Below, piece by piece: positions 54,492 to 62,536 of a stretch of 64,000 nt of DNA. Both the position numbers and the translations under genes were made by a program. Within the stretch, counting starts at the first letter, position 1. Each line of letters opens with the position of its first letter. The stretch is taken from NCBI RefSeq assembly GCF_008297975.1, contig NZ_VLNY01000001.1, positions 310,001 to 374,000 of the forward strand, written 5' to 3'. Source of the stretch: Antrihabitans cavernicola. GTDB lineage: Bacteria > Actinomycetota > Actinomycetes > Mycobacteriales > Mycobacteriaceae. The notes under the pieces are model-generated. The model was not told where the DNA came from, ran no database searches, and saw only the letters and a list, made by a program, of their open reading frames with translations.

Positions 54492-55793
54492 ATGCCCGAG
54501 GAAGACATGCCCGCGAAGAAGAGTCCCGTCGACAGAATCCGCCGTCTCGGCGGGCTGCGACCCAAGCGAGACGACTCCGGTCGCGACGAGCCAGAACAGG
54601 CTCTACCTGCGACGACGGAGCCCGACACCGCGTGGTCAGCCAACCCGACGGCGGCGAGTGCTGCACCGGTCGAGGACGAGCCGACCGCGGATGCCGACGA
54701 CGACGTCGACGAGCCCGTTACCAAGCATCGCCACATGTCCGCTGCGACGACGCGTCGAGTGCTGGCCGCTGTGGCCATCGGCGCCATCGTGGCAGCCATC
54801 GCCACCATCTTCCTCACCGGCGGGTTCAAGAAAGACAAGGACCTGAGCGTGCACCCGGCAGGCGATGCGGCCGCCGCCACCGGCGCTGTCGCCGGTGAGG
54901 CGTTCGGTTCCGCCGCCCAAGGCGACTGCCTGACCTGGAAGAACCCCGACGCCAGCGACCTCGGCAAAGTCGACTGCAAAGAACCGCACCTGTTCGAGGT
55001 AGCGTCGGAGGTGGATCTGAGCAAGTACCCGGGTGCCGAGTTCGGACCCGGCTCCAAGTTCCCAGGCGTGCTGCGCTTCTCGGAGTTGCGCGACGAACAT
55101 TGCGCACCGGCCGTCAACGACTACCTGGGTGCCAAGTTCGATCCGAACGGCAAGTTCGACATCGGCCTGATCAATCCCGGCGAAGCGGGCTGGGCTGCGG
55201 GCGAGCGAACGCTGCGCTGCGGCCTGCAGTTCTCCGGCACTACCGGCGCGCTGATGCCGATCGTCGGAACCGTTGTGAGTCAAGACCAGTCGAAGGTGTG
55301 GGATCCGGGCACCTGCATCGGCATCAACCAGAACATCCCGTCCGACCCCGTCGAATGCTCGCAGCAGCATGCCTTCGAGGTGGTCGGCACGATCGACTTG
55401 GCGCAGCAGTTCCCCGGCGGTCCGCCCTCGTCCGACGACCAGGACAAGTTCATCGAAGGTGAGTGCACCAAGCAGTCCGACGCGTACCTCGGATCGCCCG
55501 ATGCACTGCGCAACAAGACCTTGACGCTGTTCTGGGACAACTTGGACGCGTCGAGCTGGCTCGCCGGAAGCCGCAGGATCAACTGCTCTGTCGGCAAGGA
55601 GGTCGACGCAGGCGGTTTCGCGCCGATCGTCAACTCCGCCAAGGGCGACATCCTGATCAACGGCCAGCCGCCGGTCCCGCCGCCTGCCATCCCGAACGGT
55701 CGCTCCATGCCGGCCCCGTTGCCCGGTGCCGCCCCCGCGCCGGTGCCGCCGCCCGACCCGGGCGCACCTGTCGTACCCGCGCCGCCGGGCTGA
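54492..55793 (+). CDS. Septum formation family protein (Rv3835-like), membrane anchored
   Basis: Product of 433 residues: an acidic, unstructured cytosolic N-terminus (~85 residues), one transmembrane helix ([21 protein letters not shown]), then an extracytoplasmic part with two related domains rich in paired cysteines ([39 protein letters not shown]; and [31 protein letters not shown]). The C-terminus is a Pro-rich tail. These domains match the 'septum formation' family; the mycobacterial counterpart is Rv3835. Role in envelope growth is inferred. Followed three bases later by the small zincin. Confidence 0.84.
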   Translation: MPEEDMPAKKSPVDRIRRLGGLRPKRDDSGRDEPEQALPATTEPDTAWSANPTAASAAPVEDEPTADADDDVDEPVTKHRHMSAATTRRVLAAVAIGAIVAAIATIFLTGGFKKDKDLSVHPAGDAAAATGAVAGEAFGSAAQGDCLTWKNPDASDLGKVDCKEPHLFEVASEVDLSKYPGAEFGPGSKFPGVLRFSELRDEHCAPAVNDYLGAKFDPNGKFDIGLINPGEAGWAAGERTLRCGLQFSGTTGALMPIVGTVVSQDQSKVWDPGTCIGINQNIPSDPVECSQQHAFEVVGTIDLAQQFPGGPPSSDDQDKFIEGECTKQSDAYLGSPDALRNKTLTLFWDNLDASSWLAGSRRINCSVGKEVDAGGFAPIVNSAKGDILINGQPPVPPPAIPNGRSMPAPLPGAAPAPVPPPDPGAPVVPAPPG

Positions 55794-55795
55794 TC

Positions 55796-56146
55796 GTGGC
55801 AGTCGCGATGTCCCCCGACCGGTTCGAAGAGCTGGTCGGGGACGGTTTGGATCTCATACCGGAGGAACTGACAGCGGCGATCGACAACGTGGTGGTCCTG
55901 GTCGAGCCGCGCAACGACGACGATCCGCACCTGCTCGGGCTCTACGAGGGCATCGCCTTGACCGAGCGGGACAGCCACTACGGCGGGTCGTTGCCGGACA
56001 CGGTGACCATCTACCGCGACGCGATTCTCGAGATGTGCGCCGACGAGGACGAAGTGGTGCACGAGGTTGCCGTGACAGTGATTCACGAGATCGCCCATTA
56101 CTTCGGGATCGAAGAAGAGCGCCTTCACCAGCTCGGCTGGGGCTAG
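55796..56146 (+). CDS. Small zincin-like metallopeptidase family protein (Rv3836-like)
   Basis: Cytosolic protein of 112-116 residues with the minimal zincin motif in VTVIHEIAHYFGIEEERLHQLGW. The preceding DTVTIYRDAILEMCADEDEV is also conserved. Family members are structurally proteases, but activity is rarely shown. The GTG at 55796 almost touches the upstream stop (55793); the ATG at 55808 is an equally good start. Coupled to the septum-formation gene, as Rv3835-Rv3836 are in mycobacteria. Confidence 0.85.
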   Translation: MAVAMSPDRFEELVGDGLDLIPEELTAAIDNVVVLVEPRNDDDPHLLGLYEGIALTERDSHYGGSLPDTVTIYRDAILEMCADEDEVVHEVAVTVIHEIAHYFGIEEERLHQLGWG

Positions 56147-56243
56147 TCTGTCCGAGGGAAATTTCTTTGGAACTCGATGGAACCGATCACGGATCCTTCG
56201 CGTCCAAGAAATCGAGGGGGAATTCAACGGTGGTTCCACCAGT

Positions 56244-56266
56244 CGGATCGGCGTATCGCCGATCCG
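56244..56266 (+). promoter_or_regulatory. Hairpin in the leader of the PE gene
   Basis: Perfect ten-base arms (CGGATCGGCG and CGCCGATCCG) around TAT, located 31 bases before the PE start and about 100 bases after the zincin stop. No T-tract follows. It may be a terminator for the upstream operon, an operator, or an RNA structure in the PE leader. Confidence 0.5.
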
Positions 56267-56296
56267 GCAACACTTCGCGTGAGGGAGTAGGACGCC

Positions 56297-56608
56297 ATGC
56301 CTGGCTTAGTACGTGTCGAACCCGAAATGGTGCTCGCAGCAGCGACCGAACTGGAACTGCTCGCTGACCGTCTACAGGTCGCAGTCTCGTTGAATGCCCC
56401 GGTCACCCACGTGATTCCGTCCGGCGCAGAAGAGGTGTCCGGCCTGGCAGCGGGCTACTTCAACCGCACCGCCGCGAGCTTCGAGCCCGCCGCGCTCCGT
56501 GGTATCGCCGAGCTGCACAACGCGGCAGCCGTTCTTCGCAACCATGTTGCTCAGTACATCGGCCACGACGTCACCAATGCCGGCTCGCTCGGTTCCATCG
56601 AAGTCTGA
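56297..56608 (+). CDS. PE-family protein
   Basis: Product of 103 residues, about the length of a bare PE domain, predicted as two long helices: VRVEPEMVLAAATELELLADRLQVAV, a GAEEVSGLAAGYFNRTAASFEP turn region and LRGIAELHNAAAVLRNHVAQYI. The PE signature near the N-terminus is reduced to VEPEM. A YxxxD/E-like export signal is seen in YIGHD near the end. PE proteins pair with PPE proteins and leave through type VII secretion; the next gene supplies that partner. ATG 56297 has GGGAG nine bases upstream. Confidence 0.75.
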   Translation: MPGLVRVEPEMVLAAATELELLADRLQVAVSLNAPVTHVIPSGAEEVSGLAAGYFNRTAASFEPAALRGIAELHNAAAVLRNHVAQYIGHDVTNAGSLGSIEV

Positions 56609-56637
56609 CGCCGGATAAGAACTAGGGGAGATTCGCA

Positions 56638-57879
56638 ATGACATTGGGCGTAACCGGCGTTTTCTGGCTGCCACGTACTGCGACGGGTAACTCCATCACT
56701 CTGAACACCGGTGCACATGCTGTGCCGATCTCGGCCGCGGGCGGGGCGTGGGGGACGCTCGCCGCCGTATACACGGAGGCAACAGCCACCACGGCACGTG
56801 TGATCGCGGAACTAGGCGCCGGCCTCGAGGGCATCAACGGCATCGGTGCGATCGCGCAGCTAACCAACTTCACTGGGTGGACCGAGCACATGGCCGTCAA
56901 CTCGGCTCTGACCAGCGCGAAGGCCGCTGCGAACGTGACGGCCTACACCGTGGCGTCGCTGGCGATGCCGAGTCTTCCGGAGATCGCCGCCGTCCAGGCT
57001 GCCAAGGTGGCCGCGTACTCCACGGGCGGCGCGCTCAACGGCACGGCCGAGCTGGCCGAGGCCGCCGACAAGGCCATGGACATCCGCGCCGCGCTGGTCA
57101 TGGAGGCCTACGAGGCCGCCACCAGCGTGCTCGCCATCCCCAACGATTTCGCGCCGTCGCCCGCGATCGCGGCGGGTGCCCCCGCTGACGATTCGAAGCA
57201 GAATCAAAGCCCGGACGTCTTCACCGATCCGGTCGGCGCCTTCACCGCCAACCCGGTGCAAGCGGCCAGCACCCTGGCAGGCGCCGTGATGAACAACCCG
57301 GTGGTGCAGGGCGCGGTGGCTCAGGCAGGCAACATCGCCGGAACCGCCACGTCCGCGGCATCGTCGGTTGCGACGAACATCGGTGGTGCCGCAGTCTCGG
57401 CAGTCACCAGCAACCTCACCGGCTCGCTAGGCGGAGCGCCGAGCATGCCGATGGGCGGAATGGCCGGTCTTGGTGCAGGTGCAATCGGCGGTGCGGTTGC
57501 GTCGAGCGCCTCGACCCGCGCCGTCTCCCTCGGCGCAGGCAGCGCGGCAGGCGGCTTGGGCAGCTCGTCGGGCATCAAGTTGCCGGAAGGCTGGGGCAGC
57601 CCCGGCTCGGCGCTGGGCGGCGCATCGGCGAACGGCTTGAACGGATCGGCGACCATGCAGGACGGTCTCGGCGCTGGCGCACGGCTCGATCCCGCACTCG
57701 CCGGTCGTACCGGCAACCCGGGATCGATGATGCCCGGCCGCGGCACCGCTGACGGCGAAGACGACGCCGAGCACGAGACACCCGAGTACCTCAAGAACTT
57801 CGAGCACTTCTCCGACGGTCGGACGGTTATCCCGTCCGTCATCGGCGGCGACGGCGCTGCGATGGAACCCGTCAGGTGA
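56638..57879 (+). CDS. PPE-like protein
   Basis: Product of 413 residues with an N-terminal helical domain (~1-175) resembling a PPE domain: AWGTLAAVYTEATATTARVIAEL, then helical hairpins rich in Ala (AANVTAYTVASLAMPSLPEIAAVQAAKVAAYSTGG region) and the EAYEAATSVLAIP end. The usual Pro-Pro-Glu at the N-terminus is replaced by WLPRTATGN. The C-terminal half is Gly/Ala/Ser-rich and ends with an acidic, conserved tail (ETPEYLKNFEHFSDGRTVIPSVIGG). It should bind the PE protein encoded 29 bases upstream and, via its tip, EspG. Confidence 0.75.
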   Translation: MTLGVTGVFWLPRTATGNSITLNTGAHAVPISAAGGAWGTLAAVYTEATATTARVIAELGAGLEGINGIGAIAQLTNFTGWTEHMAVNSALTSAKAAANVTAYTVASLAMPSLPEIAAVQAAKVAAYSTGGALNGTAELAEAADKAMDIRAALVMEAYEAATSVLAIPNDFAPSPAIAAGAPADDSKQNQSPDVFTDPVGAFTANPVQAASTLAGAVMNNPVVQGAVAQAGNIAGTATSAASSVATNIGGAAVSAVTSNLTGSLGGAPSMPMGGMAGLGAGAIGGAVASSASTRAVSLGAGSAAGGLGSSSGIKLPEGWGSPGSALGGASANGLNGSATMQDGLGAGARLDPALAGRTGNPGSMMPGRGTADGEDDAEHETPEYLKNFEHFSDGRTVIPSVIGGDGAAMEPVR

Positions 57880-58697
57880 TCGATCTCGGGATCGGCCCCG
57901 CACCGTCCACGTTGGAGGCGGTCACGCTCACGCTCGACGAGATGGAACTGCTGATGGAGCGGTTGCAGATCGACGAGCTTCCGGTGGTGCTCGCTGCGGT
58001 GCCGCGCTACGACAACGCTCCCGACCGCGACGCCGCACTCGGTGCGGCCGAGGGCGCGCTGACCGAACGTGGGCTCATCGACGACGGTCAGATCGTTCCC
58101 GACCTGGTCGAGCGGCTGCAGGTGCTGGCTCGTCCGCATTGGATCATCGCGCTGCGCTACTACGTCGACGAGTCGATCTCGCGGTTGTGCGTGGCGAAGG
58201 GTGACGAGCGGACGGTTCTGGCCCTGCGTGGTCCGGACACGTACGTCATCGACCAGCTCGACACCGATCCCGCGGGCCCGATCATCGCGGCACTCGGACC
58301 GTCGACGCCGTTGGACTTCAGCGGTCTGAATGCCCCGACCGAGCCGCTGGGTTTGATCTTCGACGATTCCAGCGATCCCGAGCGCACTGCGGAAAGGCTT
58401 GCGGAGATCGGCATTCCGTCGCGCGAGTCGGGTGTGGTGGCAGCGGCGATGCTGCATTGCTTCGCGCACACGGAGATCGTGGGCGTTGCCTACGGCGACG
58501 GCACCCGTGATCAAGCGGAGGGCAACATCGCCGTGTTCGACACGCGCGACGGTCGTTTCATCGCGACATCCAGTCGGGCAGCAGACGGCACCAAGTGGTC
58601 GGCGCTGAGTTCGGGTACAGACGCACGGTTGCGGCAGGCCATCCACTCGCTGGTGGAGACGCTGCCGACCCGCGAGAACTTCCCCACCCGGCAGTAG
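57876..58697 (+). CDS. EspG-family chaperone for PE-PPE secretion
   Basis: Cytosolic protein of 273 residues. TLEAVTLTLDEMELLMERLQIDELPVVLAAVP at the N-terminus, the middle IALRYYVDESISRLCVAKGDERTVLAL and a C-terminal FDTRDGRFIATSS...DARLRQAIHSLVETLP pattern match the EspG fold, which holds PE-PPE pairs soluble and delivers them to the ESX ATPase. The start GTG overlaps the PPE stop (GTGA). The three genes form one operon closed by the terminator at 58711-58747. Confidence 0.82.
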   Translation: MIDLGIGPAPSTLEAVTLTLDEMELLMERLQIDELPVVLAAVPRYDNAPDRDAALGAAEGALTERGLIDDGQIVPDLVERLQVLARPHWIIALRYYVDESISRLCVAKGDERTVLALRGPDTYVIDQLDTDPAGPIIAALGPSTPLDFSGLNAPTEPLGLIFDDSSDPERTAERLAEIGIPSRESGVVAAAMLHCFAHTEIVGVAYGDGTRDQAEGNIAVFDTRDGRFIATSSRAADGTKWSALSSGTDARLRQAIHSLVETLPTRENFPTRQ

Positions 58698-58710
58698 CCA
58701 CGTTTCCCAG

Positions 58711-58750
58711 AAAGCCCGTTCACCGATCGCCTCGGTGAACGGGCTTTTCT
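58711..58750 (+). terminator. Rho-independent terminator after the PE-PPE-EspG operon
   Basis: AAAGCCCGTTCACCG (58711-58725) pairs perfectly with 58733-58747 around loop ATCGCCT, followed by TTCTCT. A 15-base-pair stem plus partial T-tract is the best intrinsic terminator in the window. It lies 14 bases after the EspG stop. Confidence 0.88.
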
Positions 58751-58768
58751 CTGTTGCCAGATCGAGAC

Positions 58769-58797
58769 TTGTTCTATTTGAAATAGAACAATATGCT
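58769..58797 (+). promoter_or_regulatory. Leaderless promoter filled by a perfect operator (GntR/YtrA)
   Basis: TTGTTCTATTT-G-AAATAGAACAA (arms 58769-58779 and 58781-58791) is a perfect inverted repeat. Its first six bases serve as a -35 element, and TATGCT (58792-58797) follows 17 bases later as -10. Six bases on is the GTG at 58804. The regulator would therefore cover the whole spacer of its own promoter. Confidence 0.72.
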
Positions 58798-58803
58798 AAC
58801 CGT

Positions 58804-59178
58804 GTGCTGATACAGGTCGATCCGACATCATCGGAACCGCTGTTCTCCCAAATTGCGGGAGCAGTGCGCGGAGCGATCGCGCGAGGCGAGATCACCATCG
58901 GCGAACGGCTACCTGGCGCCCGCCAACTGGCGTCGTCACTGGGACTGAACGTACACACGATCTTGCGCGGATATCAGGAACTTCGCGACGAAGGTCTGGT
59001 CGAGTTGCGCCGCGGCCGCGGTGCGGTCGTGACGGCGACTGCATTCGACGGCACCGTGCGACTGCACCAGGCCGTGTCCGAATTGCGGCTTGTAGCAAGA
59101 CAGTTGGGCATGAGTACGGACGAGATCGTCGAGATCGTGCGTGCGGAACAGAGCGAACCCATGGAGGAGTCGAAATGA
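58804..59178 (+). CDS. GntR-family regulator, YtrA subfamily
   Basis: Short GntR protein of 124 residues: winged helix PLFSQIAGAVRGAIARGEITIGERLPGARQLASSLGLNVHTILRGYQELRDEGLVELRRGRGAVV in continuous register (residues ~10-75), then a ~40-residue dimerisation helix and no ligand domain, the mark of the YtrA group. Such regulators usually sense effectors indirectly and control adjacent membrane proteins. GTG 58804 follows the -10 element by six bases. The stop overlaps the DUF1648 gene start (ATGA). Confidence 0.87.
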   Translation: MLIQVDPTSSEPLFSQIAGAVRGAIARGEITIGERLPGARQLASSLGLNVHTILRGYQELRDEGLVELRRGRGAVVTATAFDGTVRLHQAVSELRLVARQLGMSTDEIVEIVRAEQSEPMEESK

Positions 59179-60167
59179 CCGAGATTGCACCCCAGCCCAT
59201 CGGTGCCACCACGCGTCCGGTCGTGCGGATCCTGCTCGCGGGCCTACCCCCGGCGTTGATCACGGCGGGCGGCGCCTGGCTGGTGGACAGCTGGCGCTCC
59301 GACCTGCCGGAGCCGATCGCGACCCACTGGGACGCACTGGGTTCGCCGGACCGGTTCGGATCGATCAGTGGCACCATCTCGTTACTCGTCATCTTCGGTG
59401 CGCTGTTCACCGCGATCGGTGTCGGCATCGCGCTCTACGCGCCGCACAGCACCATCGCCAGGCTCGCGAGCGCGACCGGCGCCGGGACAGCAGTCTTCTC
59501 GGTGACGCTCATCGGTCTGTTGACGTCGGCGCAACGCGGGCTGCTCGATGCGACCGAAGCCAACACTTCCGCGTGGTCCATCGTGACCGCATTGGTGGTC
59601 GGTGTACTGATAGGAGCGTTGTGCGCCATCATCATTCCGCGCTGGGCGACGCCGAACGAGTTGGTGGTCGGCGATCAACCGACCATCCCCATCGGTGCAG
59701 ACGAACGCGTGGTGTGGACCAGTGGAGCATCCGTCAATCGCGTCGCAGCTGTGCTGAGTGTCGTGGGCATCGGCGTCTTTCCGGTTCTGGCCCTGATAAC
59801 TCGGCAGTGGGCATTGCTGATCGGCGCCGTGATCCTGATCGTGGTACTCGCGGCATTGCTGTCGATCCGCGTGACCGTCGACCAGCGTGGCGTCAGCATT
59901 CGCAGCGCCTTCGGCTGGCCGAGGACCACAATCGCGCTCGACGACATCGTGTCCGCTCGCGTGGTCCAGATCCGCCCCTACCGTGAGTTTGGCGGCTACG
60001 GTCACCGATTCGCGCTCCGCGGACCCTGCGCAGGCGCAGAGGGCTTCATCTTGCGCGGCGGTGACGCACTGCTCGTCCAACGTGTCGGTGGCGGTCGTGA
60101 CGTGGTGACGGTCGACGATGCCGCAACCGGAGCAGGCGTTGTGAACGGTTTGATCCAGCGCGGCTAG
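59175..60167 (+). CDS. DUF1648-domain membrane protein
   Basis: Membrane protein of 330 residues with about seven helices. The DUF1648 motif is LPEPIATHWDALGSPDRFG (residues ~45-65), as in SdpI-like immunity and YtrA-linked proteins. A second conserved region after the last helix, TVDQRGVSIRSAFGWPRTTIALDDIVSARVV, resembles a PH-like domain. The gene is coupled to the YtrA-type regulator by ATGA. Such pairs are often induced by cell-envelope stress; that is inference here. No toxin gene is beside it. Confidence 0.78.
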   Translation: MTEIAPQPIGATTRPVVRILLAGLPPALITAGGAWLVDSWRSDLPEPIATHWDALGSPDRFGSISGTISLLVIFGALFTAIGVGIALYAPHSTIARLASATGAGTAVFSVTLIGLLTSAQRGLLDATEANTSAWSIVTALVVGVLIGALCAIIIPRWATPNELVVGDQPTIPIGADERVVWTSGASVNRVAAVLSVVGIGVFPVLALITRQWALLIGAVILIVVLAALLSIRVTVDQRGVSIRSAFGWPRTTIALDDIVSARVVQIRPYREFGGYGHRFALRGPCAGAEGFILRGGDALLVQRVGGGRDVVTVDDAATGAGVVNGLIQRG

Positions 60168-60174
60168 CGCGATG

Positions 60175-60234
60175 CCGCGCACTGAACATTCACCTGCGCA
60201 GCAAGTTTCACGCTCGGATGCATATTCGATGCGC
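60175..60234. repeat. Direct repeat copy A (60 bp) flanking the AbiEi/DUF559-like gene
   Basis: Sequence from CCGCGCACTGAA to ATGCGC, found again as copy B at 61203-61263 with five substitutions and one inserted base (about 90% identity). Copy A starts eight bases after the DUF1648 stop and ends two bases before the stop of the flanked gene. The ends, GCGCAC and (in B) GTGCGC, are inverted, and GAAAC/GTTTC arms inside could form a hairpin. Confidence 0.8.
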
Positions 60235-60236
60235 TG

Positions 60237-61160
60237 TTACCGTCCGACGCGCTCGAGCCCTTGCCGTAGCAATCTGTGCAGCGCGCCGGGACGGCGTGAA
60301 TCACTCCAGGTCCAGCGCACCACGTGCACACCCAGAGCGTGCAGATTGGTCTCGCGGCGGCGTTCGGCCAGAACGGCGTCGGACGCGTCCTTGGCGTACT
60401 TCACCATGCCGTCGAACTCCCCGACCAGTACACCGTCCCGATCGAAGTCTGTCCGCGCCACGAAAAGACCCTCCGGCGTGCGGAATTCGTGCTGTAGGCG
60501 AGGCAACGGGATATCCGGCCAGGACGCCATCTGCGCACGGCTCCACGATTCGCCGATGCTTTCCGTGCGATCGTCGGCAAAGGCAGCGCCCCGACGCGCG
60601 ACGCCAATCCCTCGACGCTTGCCGAGCCGGGCGAGAACGTCGTCGATGTCTTCCGCCGATACACCACTGCGCAGCGCCGACTCCAGCACGCACACCGCCT
60701 GCTCGAACGAGCCGAGGCACGCCACATCCACTGCCGTGCGGGCAGGCGTCGTCACCGCAACGCCGTCGAGCACGCTCACATCGGCGGGCGCGAGTGAGAC
60801 CCGATGCAGAATGCGATGTGCACGATGGCCGCCGCCCCGGCCATCCTCCGAGAAATGCACGGCGTCGAAGTCCGGCCGCAACAGCGGAAGCGAGTGGAGA
60901 ACGGCCGCGGAGACGTGACTGACCACGGCTCCCGTCGTGCATCGACCCACGGCGGCAAGCACCGTCGCGCGATACCGTTCGACCGCCGCCAGCTCAGCCC
61001 ATCGCTCACTTTGCGCGAGTGCACCGCGCGACACGCGAGTGAGGTCGCCGGACCTGACGCCACGATGGATCTGCGCGTCGCTCAGCCCGCGATCGAGTGC
61101 CTGCCTGCGGGTGAAGACACGTCCGAATCGGTCACACCTCTCAGCGTGCCGGGTCACCAT
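60237..61160 (-). CDS. AbiEi-like antitoxin N-terminal domain with DUF559-like nuclease domain
   Basis: Product of 307 residues. The N-terminus (RFGRVFTRRQALDRGLSDAQIHRGVRSGDLTRVSRGAL region) is a winged helix of the AbiEi type IV antitoxin kind. The C-terminus (GESWSRAQMASWPDIPLPRL...TDFDRDGVLVGEFDGMVKYAKD) has the Glu...Asp...Glu-x-Asp-x3-Lys pattern of DUF559/Vsr-like PD-(D/E)xK nucleases. Such proteins are multi-copy in Actinobacteria, with unproven roles in defence or selfish spread. No toxin partner is adjacent. ATG 61160 begins the HTH domain; the gene lies between two ~60-bp direct repeats. Confidence 0.75.
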   Translation of the reverse strand: MVTRHAERCDRFGRVFTRRQALDRGLSDAQIHRGVRSGDLTRVSRGALAQSERWAELAAVERYRATVLAAVGRCTTGAVVSHVSAAVLHSLPLLRPDFDAVHFSEDGRGGGHRAHRILHRVSLAPADVSVLDGVAVTTPARTAVDVACLGSFEQAVCVLESALRSGVSAEDIDDVLARLGKRRGIGVARRGAAFADDRTESIGESWSRAQMASWPDIPLPRLQHEFRTPEGLFVARTDFDRDGVLVGEFDGMVKYAKDASDAVLAERRRETNLHALGVHVVRWTWSDSRRPGALHRLLRQGLERVGR

Positions 61161-61202
61161 CGCTGCCGGTAGCCCCAAGCGACAGCCTGTGGATAACTCA
61201 TT

Positions 61203-61263
61203 CCGCGCACTGAAACATTCACCGGCGCAGCAAGTTTCGCGCTCGGATGCAAAATCGGTGCGC
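61203..61263. repeat. Direct repeat copy B (61 bp) flanking the AbiEi/DUF559-like gene
   Basis: Second copy of the repeat at 60175-60234, in the same orientation, 42 bases upstream of the flanked gene's start. Its ends are exact inverted hexamers, GCGCAC and GTGCGC. The unit from copy A to the base before copy B is 1,028 bases: one repeat plus one gene. Confidence 0.8.
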
Positions 61264-61365
61264 CAAATGCTCGTTGCACTTGGTAACAATTCCGGCAAAA
61301 CGGGTGCGGGACCGCAACCGTTCGTGCTTGTCTCGAAATCGGGGGCTACGAACGGAGGAGTTTCG

Positions 61366-61905
61366 ATGTCGATCCGAACCACGCGAGCTGCTGTTGCCGT
61401 ACTACCGATCACCGTCCTGAGCGCCGTGGCCTTCGCAGGCCCCGCGTCGGCGGCCAGTCCCGGCACCGATATTTCGGCGTCGTCCGCGGCGGCGTGCGAC
61501 GTGACGTTCCAGATCGTCAACCGCACGAATTCGACGTTCTACACCATCGACTTCCGTGTCGACGGCGAGCCGCTGACCGGCACCGACTACGGATCAGGCC
61601 CGACCGGCCGGTTGAGCGTGCACTCCGAAGTCGCCGACGGCACACCGACTTTCCCCGGCAACCCCTACCGCACCGACCTGCCGCCGGTCACCAGCCAGAA
61701 GACCGAAAACCTGCCGAGCCTCGGCTACCCGGCCAAACCGCCGACCGAGACGTACAACGTGGAGTACCGCATGATCCTCGGACCGAACGGGCCCGACCGG
61801 CACCCTGCGTGGCAGTCGATCCAGGTCGCAGGCTGCGCAACGCCGCCGCCTGCGACGGGCTCGTCGGGCTTCGGGTCGTCTAGCCCATCGGGTCGTCCGC
61901 AATAG
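61366..61905 (+). CDS. Small secreted protein
   Basis: Product of 179 residues with a clear signal peptide (TRAAVAVLPITVLSAVAFAGPASA, cleavage near ASA-ASPG) and a beta-rich domain: CDVTFQIVNRTNSTFYTIDFRVDGEPLTGTDYG in sequence blocks, LPSLGYPAKPPTETYNVEYRMILGPNG, with two cysteines likely forming one disulfide. It resembles no enzyme I recognise. GGAGGAG stands six bases before ATG 61366. Its last 26 bases overlap the convergent phosphatase gene. Confidence 0.75.
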   Translation: MSIRTTRAAVAVLPITVLSAVAFAGPASAASPGTDISASSAAACDVTFQIVNRTNSTFYTIDFRVDGEPLTGTDYGSGPTGRLSVHSEVADGTPTFPGNPYRTDLPPVTSQKTENLPSLGYPAKPPTETYNVEYRMILGPNGPDRHPAWQSIQVAGCATPPPATGSSGFGSSSPSGRPQ

Positions 61906-62536
61906 CGGCGACGTCCTCCTGCTCGAACGGCGGCTCGAACACCGCCCACCGGACGCACTCCCACCCGTCGGGCGTCGGGACCAGCTCGACGGTCTGGGTG
62001 TTGTCCAGGTGGTTGTGCGACGAGAACAGCCCGGGCACGTTGCCGAGGTAGCGCCCGACCAGCCGGATCGCGGCGCCGTGGCTCACCACCACCACGTCGC
62101 CGGAATCCAGGTACTGCTCGCGCAGTTGGTCGAGCACCGGCACGTAGCGGTCCAGCACGTCCTGACCCGACTCGCCACCGGGCACGCGCACGGTGAGATC
62201 GCCCATGTGCCAATCGTGAAAGACCTTCTTGAACAATTCGTGCGATGCCTCGTCGGTCTTCCCTTCGAGGTCGCCCGCCTGCGCCTCGTGCAAACCGTCC
62301 AGCGCCTGCACGATCAGACTCGTCGAGCCCTCGATGTAGCTCGCAGTCTGCAAGGCGCGCAACGCATGCGACGACACCAGCGCGACCGGCTCTTCGGCCG
62401 CGAACCGCTCGGCGATGGTTCTGGCCTGCATGACACCCAACTCGGTCAACGGAGCGCCGGGCAGCTTGGTATCGAGCTGCTTCGCGACGTTGCCCTCGGT
62501 CTCCCCGTGCCGCACCAGGATCAGCCGTCCGGTCAC
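61880..62536 (-). CDS. Histidine phosphatase (phosphoglycerate mutase-like) family protein
   Basis: Product of 218 residues with the catalytic RHG motif in LILVRHGETEGNVAKQL near residue 8, second-site GLHEAQAGDLEGKTDE, and VVVVSHGAAIRLVGRYLGN with the second His. These residues define the branch-1 histidine phosphatases; the real substrate (sugar phosphate, nucleotide or glucosyl-3-phosphoglycerate) is unknown. GTG 62536 overlaps the pheA stop (GTGA), giving the pair pheA-phosphatase seen as Rv3838c-Rv3837c. Confidence 0.87.
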   Translation of the reverse strand: MTGRLILVRHGETEGNVAKQLDTKLPGAPLTELGVMQARTIAERFAAEEPVALVSSHALRALQTASYIEGSTSLIVQALDGLHEAQAGDLEGKTDEASHELFKKVFHDWHMGDLTVRVPGGESGQDVLDRYVPVLDQLREQYLDSGDVVVVSHGAAIRLVGRYLGNVPGLFSSHNHLDNTQTVELVPTPDGWECVRWAVFEPPFEQEDVAAIADDPMG

